From positions 3,095,922-3,159,921 of the forward strand of contig SJPJ01000001.1 of assembly GCA_007859835.1 (NCBI GenBank): a DNA stretch of 64,000 nucleotides. Reading direction: 5' to 3'. Made by a program: the position numbers and the translations under genes. The DNA comes from Novipirellula herctigrandis (lineage in GTDB: Bacteria; Planctomycetota; Planctomycetia; Pirellulales; Pirellulaceae). The stretch's first letter is position 1. Each line of letters starts with the position of its first letter. The notes under the pieces are model-generated. The model was not told the origin of the DNA, did not search any database, and saw only the letters and a program-made list of their open reading frames with translations. Positions 20,228-27,753 of the stretch are shown here, piece after piece.

Positions 20228-21256
20228 TCAAACCGGTTTTAGTATTGACTTGACGACTTCGCCTTTGTGCATTTTCTCAAACGCTTCACGCCACTGTTCA
20301 ATAGACCAAACGCCACCGATGATTGGCTTGACATCCAATTGGCCGCTTGCGAGTAGCGCCAACACGCGTTCCCAAATCGGCCAATTGTGACTAAAACTGC
20401 CTTGCAGCGTGACGTTCTTCTGTACAAGCGGGTCGAGGTTGAAGCCAAGCGGTTGCGGCCCCCACCCGACCTTGCTGATCCAGCCGGCCGGTCGCACTAT
20501 ATCAATAGCAACCTTCAGCGTCGCAGTCACACCGGCAGCGTCGATAACACCATCACAACCCAATCCATCTCGATGCCGTGCCCAATCACTCGCGTCGCCA
20601 ATCACTGCCTCGCAACCGTAATACTGTTTAGCAATTTTCAGGCGACGCTGGTCCGATTCCAAGCCAACCAGAGCCACTTCCGCGCCACAAAGCCGAGCCA
20701 TCGCGGCGCATAGAATCCCGATCGTTCCCGGACCCAATACGGCCACTCGATCACCGGGCTCGATGCGAGCATTGCGGACGACGGCGTTATAGGCGACACA
20801 ACATGGCTCGGTCAAACAAGCGTGTTCAAACGGCAAGGCATCAGGAACCGTATGCAAAATCCGTGACGGGACGCGAACGTACTTTGTCATCGCGCCGTCG
20901 ACGCCGTACCCGAATCCTTTACGAGTCGGGTCGAGGTTATAGAGTCCACGACGTGACATCGGATTCCGCTGGTCAATGATCGCCGCAGTTTCGCTGACAA
21001 CGCGGTCGCCTTCTTTCCAACCATCCACCGCTGAGCCAATTTCAACAATGTGCCCGCCGAATTCATGGCCGAGCACAACGGGATAATTGACGGGCCAAGA
21101 ATGATCGGCTGCCCATTGATGCAAATCGCTACCGCAAACGCCCACGTTAGCGACTTCAAGTAGCACGTCGCCTGGCCCGATCGATGGTTTCTCGACCTCA
21201 CGAATCTCGACCGATCCCTGCTCGGCAGCAAAATTCACAACAGCAGCAGATTTCAT
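20228..21256 (-). CDS. Zinc-type medium-chain alcohol/polyol dehydrogenase
   Basis: 342 residues of the MDR superfamily (threonine/sorbitol dehydrogenase-like). Catalytic zinc ligands are visible: GVCGSDLHQW near residue 40 and LGHEFGG near 64. The nucleotide-binding strand is VAVLGPGTIGILCAAMARL. The lobe that in sorbitol-type enzymes holds four structural-zinc cysteines (about residues 90-115) has none; it reads IIDQRNPMSRRGLYNL. The structural zinc is therefore probably missing. The gene starts 10 bases after the end of the HUMPS-family gene, so the two are very likely co-transcribed. Expected reaction: NAD(P)-dependent oxidation of a sugar, polyol or sugar acid; substrate unknown. Confidence 0.88.
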   Translation of the reverse strand: MKSAAVVNFAAEQGSVEIREVEKPSIGPGDVLLEVANVGVCGSDLHQWAADHSWPVNYPVVLGHEFGGHIVEIGSAVDGWKEGDRVVSETAAIIDQRNPMSRRGLYNLDPTRKGFGYGVDGAMTKYVRVPSRILHTVPDALPFEHACLTEPCCVAYNAVVRNARIEPGDRVAVLGPGTIGILCAAMARLCGAEVALVGLESDQRRLKIAKQYYGCEAVIGDASDWARHRDGLGCDGVIDAAGVTATLKVAIDIVRPAGWISKVGWGPQPLGFNLDPLVQKNVTLQGSFSHNWPIWERVLALLASGQLDVKPIIGGVWSIEQWREAFEKMHKGEVVKSILKPV

Positions 21257-21266
21257 TTTTTCGTTC

Positions 21267-21959
21267 CTAGGAAACGTCTTGCGCGTGAACCGCGTCGCAA
21301 ATCATACGCAGAGAGCCTTCCAAATCCCCATCAGCTGTCTTGAAAGCATCCGCATCGATGGTCAGTGGGGCACCTAGCACGACAAGCGGCGCACCATATT
21401 TTGGACATGCAATCGCTTGCTGCAATGAAAGACCACCCACGGCCTGCACGGGAATTTTCACCGCATCAACGATTTGACGTAGTTGATCGAGCGGACTGGG
21501 CATTCGGTGACCACGGGCTGCGATGCCGCGTCGCTCGTCATAGCCGATGTGGTGAATCACAAAATCACAACCGAGGTCTTCGAGCCATTTCGCACCGGCG
21601 ACCATGTCTTCGCAAACCATGTTGTCACCCATCACTTTGCAGCCGAAATCAGCCCCTGCTTTTACCACACAACGAATCGTCTCTTCGTGAGCACGAGCCA
21701 TCACGACCACGTGCGTCGCGCCTGCCTTTGCCATCATCTCGGCTTCTAAATAGCCGCCATCCATCGTCTTCAAGTCGGCAACGATCGGCGTCTCAGGAAA
21801 CGCGGCCCGCAGCGCACGCACGCCATGCATACCTTCAGCCAAAATGAGTGGCGTACCGGCTTCGAGCCAATCAACCCCCGCTCGCATCGCAACATGCGCT
21901 GTTTCGAGAGCTTCGTCGATGTTTGTCAAGTCGAGCGAAATTTGAACGATAGGTCGCAT
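21267..21959 (-). CDS. HUMPS-family (orotidine phosphate decarboxylase superfamily) enzyme
   Basis: 230 residues. I set the start at 21959 (MRPIVQISLDLTN), which matches the usual beginning of 3-hexulose-6-phosphate synthase and 3-keto-L-gulonate-6-phosphate decarboxylase; the ATG at 21998 adds a non-homologous lead. The superfamily motif DxKxxD is present as VADLKTMDGGYLEAEM. Other barrel parts are GVDWLEAGTPLI, THVVVMARAHEE and VQAVGGLSLQQA. The gene lies 10 bases before the zinc-type dehydrogenase gene. Formaldehyde fixation as hexulose phosphate synthase, or decarboxylation of a keto-sugar phosphate, are both possible; no phosphohexuloisomerase (SIS) gene is adjacent, which favours decarboxylation or a variant reaction. 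Confidence 0.8.
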   Translation of the reverse strand: MRPIVQISLDLTNIDEALETAHVAMRAGVDWLEAGTPLILAEGMHGVRALRAAFPETPIVADLKTMDGGYLEAEMMAKAGATHVVVMARAHEETIRCVVKAGADFGCKVMGDNMVCEDMVAGAKWLEDLGCDFVIHHIGYDERRGIAARGHRMPSPLDQLRQIVDAVKIPVQAVGGLSLQQAIACPKYGAPLVVLGAPLTIDADAFKTADGDLEGSLRMICDAVHAQDVS

Positions 21960-22034
21960 AATGGATTTTTGTGGTTTGCGGCACAGACTCATCGCCAATG
22001 AAAATCAAACGAACGCTAGGCGGGTTGTACCGCG

Positions 22035-22676
22035 TTACAGTTCGCGAAGCTTCAAATTTCGCCAACGGACTTCGTACGGACCTTGGCCAGCACCGATTCC
22101 ATGAACCTGCAAACCGATGAAGCCCTTAGGGTGTGACTGGTAACGTTCCATGTGTGTTAAACCAGAAATTTGCGTCCCATTGATCCACGTTTCAATCTTC
22201 GGGCCCTTTGCCAACACGCGATACGAATTCCACTCGCCGTCGATGAATTTATCATGCGGCTTGCGATCGGCGTCCGGCGTCATCCAACCACCGGCGGCTT
22301 CACCGTAAACGTAACCCGCCATCTTGTCGATCGATATCTCAACTTGGGGCCCATTCACACGACCACTGGGGGTCCCGCCTTTCGTTTGCGAACGAATTTG
22401 AACGCCCGAGTTCAGCCGGCTGTCGACCTTGACGTCAAACTTCAGCTCAAAATCTCCGTACAGTTTGTCCGTGCAGAGGAACGAGTTTGGACTTCCTTCG
22501 GTGGTTTTACCAACAATCACATCACCTTCGACCTGGTAAGTCGCCGTACCGTTTCGCTGAGTCCAACCGTCAAGATTCGTGCCGTTGAATAGATCAACGA
22601 ACACCGAGCCATCTTTGGCTGAGGCGGTGGATAGGAGTGCGACCATTAAGCAAGCACTAACGAAAATACGTTTCAT
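22035..22676 (-). CDS. Secreted DUF1080 (3-keto-disaccharide hydrolase-type) protein
   Basis: 213 residues. The start at 22676 gives signal peptide MKRIFVSACLMVALLSTASA and has AAGAGA upstream; the longer in-frame reading to 23069 is non-coding in character. The mature protein is one concanavalin-like DUF1080 domain: FVDLFNGTNLDGWTQRNG, FELKFDVKVDSRLNSGVQIR, EWNSYRVLAKGPKIETWING, and PKGFIGLQVHG. Members have been linked to hydrolysis of 3-keto-glycosides, often beside Gfo/Idh oxidoreductases, and one such oxidoreductase is encoded at 24180. It begins the five-gene minus-strand run. Confidence 0.88.
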   Translation of the reverse strand: MKRIFVSACLMVALLSTASAKDGSVFVDLFNGTNLDGWTQRNGTATYQVEGDVIVGKTTEGSPNSFLCTDKLYGDFELKFDVKVDSRLNSGVQIRSQTKGGTPSGRVNGPQVEISIDKMAGYVYGEAAGGWMTPDADRKPHDKFIDGEWNSYRVLAKGPKIETWINGTQISGLTHMERYQSHPKGFIGLQVHGIGAGQGPYEVRWRNLKLREL

Positions 22677-23084
22677 GTCAAAGTCTCTTTGGAATCGAAT
22701 TGGTAGGAAACACGAGGGATGCAACTGTCGTCGTCGCATTCGCTGAGGTTTGGATTTGCCCAGCATGTCTTCAGAGTCTAGCGAATTCAGCGACCTTCGT
22801 ATCACGCAAGTCCCATCTTTTCGAACTTGCGTATAAAAATCATACGGCATGAATCGCTGTGCTAGAACGCGAAGTACCCCTCCATGAATGGGTGTGCGAA
22901 ATCCAAGCACGGTGCGAAGTCCAGGGACGGTGCAAAGTCCAGAAAGGGGAATGATCCATGGGACAAATAGCCGCAATCCCAAATCGGTTTCAATTTTTTT
23001 GCTTTCGACTGTCCGATCCGAACGCAACGTTACCGACATCTTGCTAAACTCGTTTACAGTCAGTCCCACCTGCTTAGAATTCCA
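22677..23084. other. Divergent promoter region with short tandem repeat
   Basis: This region separates DUF1080 (minus) from DUF6807 (plus). It carries three 18-bp repeat units (separate entry). No ORF with convincing features is present. Confidence 0.45.
22893..22946 (+). repeat. 18-bp tandem repeat, three imperfect copies
   Basis: Units are TGTGCGAAATCCAAGCAC, GGTGCGAAGTCCAGGGAC and GGTGCAAAGTCCAGAAAG. The two last copies differ at four positions. They lie in the divergent intergenic region about 140 bases before the DUF6807 start. Confidence 0.8.
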
Positions 23085-24113
23085 ATGAAAATCCCCGCCA
23101 TGATTTGCTTCCGCCAGTGGTTACGGCCCTTCGTATCGCACTCGCCCCTCACCAATTTGATCTTTCTGACCGTCTGGATCCTCACCACCAACCTAACGAT
23201 CGCTGCGGAGTCTCCGATGCGAGCGGTTAAGGCCCCCGGCAGCGGACAGATCGAGGTCTCCGAAGGAGATGCCCCGGTGTTACGGTACAACTACCAGACC
23301 GTTGAACCACCGGCAGGCTATCTTGAAGACATTCATGCTAACAATCGAAAGTATGCTGTGCCACGCAGCAACTATATTCATCCGCTGTATGGCCCCGACG
23401 GCGAAGAGCTAACTTTGGACTGGTCGCGAGATCATCCGCATCATCGCGGAATCTATTGGGCGTGGCCTGAAGTTGATTTTGGCCATCAGCGGGGCGACCT
23501 TCATGCGTTGCAACACGTTTTCGCTCGCCCTACAGGCAACATTCAATTGACCAGTGACAAGGATGTTGCGCAGATCAAGGCCGAAAACGAGTGGAAGTGG
23601 GAGGACACGACACCGATCGTCCGCGAAGTGGCAACGATCGTCGCGCATCGTGCCGGTGAACACGGCCGTTTTGTCGATCTGAAATTCGCGTTCACCGCAC
23701 TGGTCGACGAAGTAGCAATCGCACGACGCAATACCACGTCGTACGGCGGCTTGAATATCCGTTTATCTGCGGTGCAAAACCTTAAGTTGTTACACCATGC
23801 AGATTCGCCAACGATAAATCCGCTTCGCAGTTGGTCCGATTCGATCGGCATTCGCGCCGGCGGGTCTCGTCCGGTGGGAGTAGCCCTGTTCGAGAAAACC
23901 ACCAACCCTCAGTATCCCGGCGACTATGTTGAGTACCCCGAACTGCCCTGGTTTCAAACCACCTTCCCTTTGTCGGGAGAGCGATTTGAGCTGAAAAGGG
24001 GGAAGCCGTTGGTTCTTCAGTACCGTCTATGGATCCGCCGCGATGGGAGTACTGACGAGCAGGCATATGACCAGCATTGGCGAGAATGGAATCTTTCTAC
24101 TGGCCCGAACTAA
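23085..24113 (+). CDS. Secreted DUF6807 (PmoA-like) protein
   Basis: 342 residues. A signal or membrane segment lies at about residues 22-40 (LTNLIFLTVWILTTNLTIAA). The family signature is clear: NYIHPLYGPDGEELTLDWSR, DHPHHRGIYWAWPEVDFG, and the SYGGLNIRLSAVQ region. The histidine-rich DHPHHRG motif probably marks the active or binding site. The family was first labelled methane oxygenase PmoA but is now described as DUF6807 in polysaccharide-related gene sets; no monooxygenase function is implied. It stands 66 bases upstream of the Gfo/Idh gene and probably shares its transcript. Confidence 0.85.
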   Translation: MKIPAMICFRQWLRPFVSHSPLTNLIFLTVWILTTNLTIAAESPMRAVKAPGSGQIEVSEGDAPVLRYNYQTVEPPAGYLEDIHANNRKYAVPRSNYIHPLYGPDGEELTLDWSRDHPHHRGIYWAWPEVDFGHQRGDLHALQHVFARPTGNIQLTSDKDVAQIKAENEWKWEDTTPIVREVATIVAHRAGEHGRFVDLKFAFTALVDEVAIARRNTTSYGGLNIRLSAVQNLKLLHHADSPTINPLRSWSDSIGIRAGGSRPVGVALFEKTTNPQYPGDYVEYPELPWFQTTFPLSGERFELKRGKPLVLQYRLWIRRDGSTDEQAYDQHWREWNLSTGPN

Positions 24114-24179
24114 TTCCGAGCATTTATCGAACGATCCAATTCCGATTTTCTACACCTTAATCACACTCCGGAGAACACG

Positions 24180-25532
24180 ATGGACACCCACGATAAACCA
24201 GCAACGCACACTCGCCGAACATTCTTACAGACAGCAGGGGCTGCGACCGCGATTGCGGCACCGTACTTCGTTCCCGCGTCTGCTCTGGGGCTTGATGGGA
24301 AACCCGCGCCCAGCGAGCGAATCAGTTTGGGGATCATTGGCACCAACGGGATGGGCCAGGCCAACCTTCGAGCGTGCCTGCAATATCCGGATGTCGAACT
24401 AACGGCCGTCTGCGACGTATGGAGACGGCGCATGGATCCGCTCGTTGCGCAGCACAAGGCGACCGCCATAGGTCATACCGACTATCGCGAGTTGCTCTCG
24501 CGCGAGGATGTCGATGCGGTCATTATTGCCACGCCGCCACACTGGCACACGTTGATGGCAATCGAAGCCGTCGAAGCTGGCAAAGATATCTATCTGCAAA
24601 AACCAATGACACTCTATCCCGACGAAACGCTGGCGGTTCGCAATGCCGTTAACCAACACAACCGGATCAGTCAAATTGGCACCCAGATTCACGCGAGCAG
24701 CAACTATCGCCGAGTCGTGGAGTGGATTCGTTCGGGAAGGCTCGGCCCCGTGGGCGTGGTACGTACATTCAACGTCATGAATCAAGGTCCCAACGGGATC
24801 GGTCACGCTCCCCAGCAGGATGCCCCCAGCGATCTCGACTGGCAACGCTGGTTAGGCCCGGCACCTGCCATTGAATACAACTCACTGCTCGCCGCCGATA
24901 GTTACAACCATTGCTCGTTTTGGGATTATTCCGGTGGCTGGACACCCGGCATGGCGCCGCACATTATTGACCTGCCTATCTGGGCGTTAGAGTTGGGTGT
25001 GCCGACGGTGACAAGCTGCTCCGGCGGTCGCTACATGGTCGGCGGTGATGGCGATGCACCAGACACACAGGAAGTGATCTGGCAATATCCCAATCTTACG
25101 ATGCACTGGTCAATGAGCACGTGCAACAGCTTCGCTTTCGATTTCGGTCGTGGCGAACCGGCGAGACGCATTGGCACCTATTTCCATGCTCTCAATGGCA
25201 CGCTTTACAATGACTACAGTATGCACGAGGTTGTGGCCGAAGGCGGGCTACTCGAGGACAATTCATCGCCACCGCAAAGCATCGAGGCATCGCCTGGTCA
25301 CGAGCGAGAATGGATCGATTCGGTGAAAACTCGCAAAGAGCCCAGTTGTGGCGTGAATTATCATTACAAGGTAGATCTTGCCCTCACTCTGGCCAACCTT
25401 TCCTACAAACTAGGCCGCTCCGTACGCTTTGATTCAGCAACGGAAAAAATCGTTGACGACGACGAAGCCGTTCGCTTGGCACGTCCCACTTACCGCGCGC
25501 CGTGGAAGTTCCCAACCCAGTACCTTTCGTAA
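24180..25532 (+). CDS. TAT-exported Gfo/Idh/MocA family oxidoreductase
   Basis: 450 residues. A twin-arginine signal starts the protein (TRRTFLQTAGAATAIAAP). The Rossmann part is SLGIIGTNGMGQANLRACLQ, and the family EKP-type motif appears as YLQKPMTLYPDE with the catalytic-lysine position kept (K in LQKP). The C-terminal half matches the planctomycete-specific substrate domain (GWTPGMAPHIIDLPIWALEL). Exported enzymes of this group oxidise or epimerise sugars with tightly bound NAD(P). Neighbouring DUF1080 and DUF6807 genes fit a 3-keto-sugar route, which is inferred. Convergent with the downstream diguanylate cyclase gene. Confidence 0.9.
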   Translation: MDTHDKPATHTRRTFLQTAGAATAIAAPYFVPASALGLDGKPAPSERISLGIIGTNGMGQANLRACLQYPDVELTAVCDVWRRRMDPLVAQHKATAIGHTDYRELLSREDVDAVIIATPPHWHTLMAIEAVEAGKDIYLQKPMTLYPDETLAVRNAVNQHNRISQIGTQIHASSNYRRVVEWIRSGRLGPVGVVRTFNVMNQGPNGIGHAPQQDAPSDLDWQRWLGPAPAIEYNSLLAADSYNHCSFWDYSGGWTPGMAPHIIDLPIWALELGVPTVTSCSGGRYMVGGDGDAPDTQEVIWQYPNLTMHWSMSTCNSFAFDFGRGEPARRIGTYFHALNGTLYNDYSMHEVVAEGGLLEDNSSPPQSIEASPGHEREWIDSVKTRKEPSCGVNYHYKVDLALTLANLSYKLGRSVRFDSATEKIVDDDEAVRLARPTYRAPWKFPTQYLS

Positions 25533-25640
25533 TCAGCGACCGGCTACATTCCGACCACATGCACAACAAGACTCTGGCCCATCATTAGATCGCCCAAGCC
25601 GCGTACTGCGGATCAGCCACGGACCACAAAATACGAACGA

Positions 25641-26951
25641 CTACATTTTGGATGAGTATGCATTCTCTTCCATCACATCAAGCAGCGCAACGATTCCTCG
25701 AACGGTTTCCTTTTTTTTGATCCGTTCGGTTCGTCTTGTCTCTGTCGAACAGACGCAGTCGGGCGATTGAGTCGTTTTGTCGACCGCATCACTGAACATG
25801 ATGACACGGTTTCGCCCCTGTTCTTTTGCGACATACAAACAACGGTCGGCTTGGTGAATCATCTCTTGCGGATCCTCTGCGCCATAGCCACTCATCGAAA
25901 CACCGATACTGACGCTCACCGTTAAATCGGCAGGCTTTTCAAAACGCAATTCCTCGATCCGTTGCCTTGCCAATTCTGCAGCCTCGAAAGCTTTCCCAGC
26001 GTTAGCATTGGTCATCACCACACAGAATTCTTCGCCTCCATAGCGGCAAACGATTGCGGAGTCTGTAAACGAGTCTTTCAGAACATTTGCGACACGTTGC
26101 AGAACCATATCGCCCACTTGGTGTCCGTAGGTATCGTTGACCGATTTAAAGTGGTCGTTGTCGAACATCAAGCAAGCAATCTCGCCCGCCTTTTGATGTC
26201 GCTCGGTCCAAGCAAGTTCGAAAAATTCGAAAAGAGCGCGACGATTTCGGCACTCCGTTAGCGCATCGAGCGTCGCTAAAACCTGAAGCTGGCGATTTCG
26301 ATTACGCATCTCCTCGCGATTATTCTTCAACATCACGACCATTTGTTCTAATTCAGCATGGTGTTCCTCGGCGACCGTCACATCGCGAAACGTGACCAAA
26401 ACACCGCCAGGTGTCGACTCCGATGCCGCGATCGGCGAAGCATTAACGGCAAGCAATCGATAGCCACCTTCGGGATGCTTATACCGAATCAATGCCTCAC
26501 TTTGCCGTTGCAACTCAACGGCCGCGCGAACCCAAGGATAACCGTTGGTGGCGGAAGCCGGACTCTTTGCCCAATTTAGTGATTGAACTTTGCAACCGAC
26601 CAACCTGCCTTGCTTCACTCCAATCGTTTCACTCAGTGCGCGATTGGCAACCACGATGCGTTGGCGTTCATCAAGCAACAAGAGGCCTTCGGAAAATGCA
26701 TCAAGCGACTTTCGCACTCGATCAGCAACGACTTGTGAAACCTTAAATGATCCCATCAAGCGAGCGACAAGCAGCGTGTAGGCGCCGACACCCGCGACGA
26801 CCAAGAACACGACGAATTGAATGATCGAGCGACTATCGCCATGCAAACGATCGGGAACAAAGCCGAGGATCTTCGTGCAAAGCACGATGCTAATGCCGAC
26901 ACAAATGACGACAATGGCGATGCGCAGCGAAGCAAGATAAAGCTTTAGCAA
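25641..26951 (-). CDS. Membrane PAS-GGDEF diguanylate cyclase
   Basis: 436 residues; the start is a TTG at 26951 since no ATG lies near. Two membrane helices are seen at about 10-28 and 45-68 (FVVFLVVAGVGAYTLLVARL). A PAS domain follows (SLDAFSEGLLLLDERQRIVV) and then GGDEF with the active motif RYGGEEFCVV near residue 330 and DNDHFKSVNDTYGHQVGD before it. It should make cyclic di-GMP. The product-inhibition site RxxD expected just before GGEEF is absent (TDSAIVC instead), so feedback inhibition may be lost. It is a paralogue of the protein at 37278-39770: membrane part, PAS part and GGDEF align closely. Confidence 0.9.
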   Translation of the reverse strand: MLKLYLASLRIAIVVICVGISIVLCTKILGFVPDRLHGDSRSIIQFVVFLVVAGVGAYTLLVARLMGSFKVSQVVADRVRKSLDAFSEGLLLLDERQRIVVANRALSETIGVKQGRLVGCKVQSLNWAKSPASATNGYPWVRAAVELQRQSEALIRYKHPEGGYRLLAVNASPIAASESTPGGVLVTFRDVTVAEEHHAELEQMVVMLKNNREEMRNRNRQLQVLATLDALTECRNRRALFEFFELAWTERHQKAGEIACLMFDNDHFKSVNDTYGHQVGDMVLQRVANVLKDSFTDSAIVCRYGGEEFCVVMTNANAGKAFEAAELARQRIEELRFEKPADLTVSVSIGVSMSGYGAEDPQEMIHQADRCLYVAKEQGRNRVIMFSDAVDKTTQSPDCVCSTETRRTERIKKKETVRGIVALLDVMEENAYSSKM

Positions 26952-27316
26952 TGGAGGTGCGTCAAAGATTTGGGAGACAAGTTCACTGCAAAAGCGTGAT
27001 TTGCGGATCCCGCAAATCGCTCGTAAAGCAGTCGGTTTCGTTTCCCCCCGTGACGAACCGAATGGTCATTCGATGTACTACAACTCTGGACTACTTCCTC
27101 GGGGGGGAAGGTGCAAGAAATTTGAAAGACGACGGGTGAAGTCACTTCGACCACAAATCCGATTCAGGTCATGTCGGTTGTAGCGGTTGGAAGAACAGGT
27201 ATATCGCCGACCTTTATTGGGAAGGTGATTAGTTGTGACCTAGACTTTGGCGGACTCTCCCTAGACTCACCATCGTACACGCCATAGCCCCCAATTCACT
27301 GCAAAGGACTCTCAAG
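26952..27316. other. Divergent promoter region
   Basis: It separates the diguanylate cyclase gene (minus) from the receiver gene (plus). CCTAGACT occurs twice, 21 bases apart, at about 27239 and 27260 just upstream of the receiver gene. That spacing is two helix turns and might be a regulator site, but it is only 8 bp. No gene is seen. Confidence 0.35.
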
Positions 27317-27721
27317 ATGTTCGACTCATCGAACGTACGCATTCTGCTTGTCGAATCTGAACGCGTCCTTGCGGACTTGGCATCGTTTCGCCTTGAACTG
27401 CTTGGCTACACGATCGAAGTGGTCGAAACAGGTAGCGAAGCGATCACGAAAATTCGTGCGGAAGTGCCTGACCTGTTGATCGTTGACACGTTGCTTATCG
27501 ACGGCGACGGTTTGGAATGGCTGGCACGACTGAGAACTGAATTCAAATGTGACAGGCTCCCCGCGATGGTGCTTTCGCTCGACCCGAGCTTAGAAACAGT
27601 CGAACGAGCGTTCTACGCGGGCGCCCAAGATTACCTGATCACGCCGTTTGATCCGGTCACTTTGGAAAACAAGATTGTGGAAATCGTTTCCAATCGGCAT
27701 GCCACCTCCGCGCGGCGATAA
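27317..27721 (+). CDS. Receiver-domain protein with degenerate active site
   Basis: 134 residues made of a single CheY-like receiver domain, with AAGGAC upstream of the ATG. The phosphoacceptor position Asp57 is kept (LLIVDTLLIDGDGLE). The acidic pair at the end of the first strand is Glu13-Ser14 (ILLVESE) rather than Asp-Asp, and the conserved lysine before the cis-proline is replaced by threonine (YLITPF, Thr109). Phosphorylation is therefore doubtful and it may act as a pseudo-receiver. It is followed after 32 bases by the gspE-like gene, so it leads the operon and may control or localise the secretion/pilus machine. Confidence 0.85.
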   Translation: MFDSSNVRILLVESERVLADLASFRLELLGYTIEVVETGSEAITKIRAEVPDLLIVDTLLIDGDGLEWLARLRTEFKCDRLPAMVLSLDPSLETVERAFYAGAQDYLITPFDPVTLENKIVEIVSNRHATSARR

Positions 27722-27753
27722 CGATCCCCCACATCGAGAAAACGGAAATACCC

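Noticed and set aside
22677..23069. N-terminal extension of the DUF1080 protein by 131 residues
   Set aside because: The signal peptide starts at 22676; upstream residues have no domain and lie in a region with tandem repeats.
23085..24113. Methane monooxygenase subunit PmoA
   Set aside because: The label comes from an old family name; the protein is soluble, secreted and shows DHPHHRG-type DUF6807 motifs.
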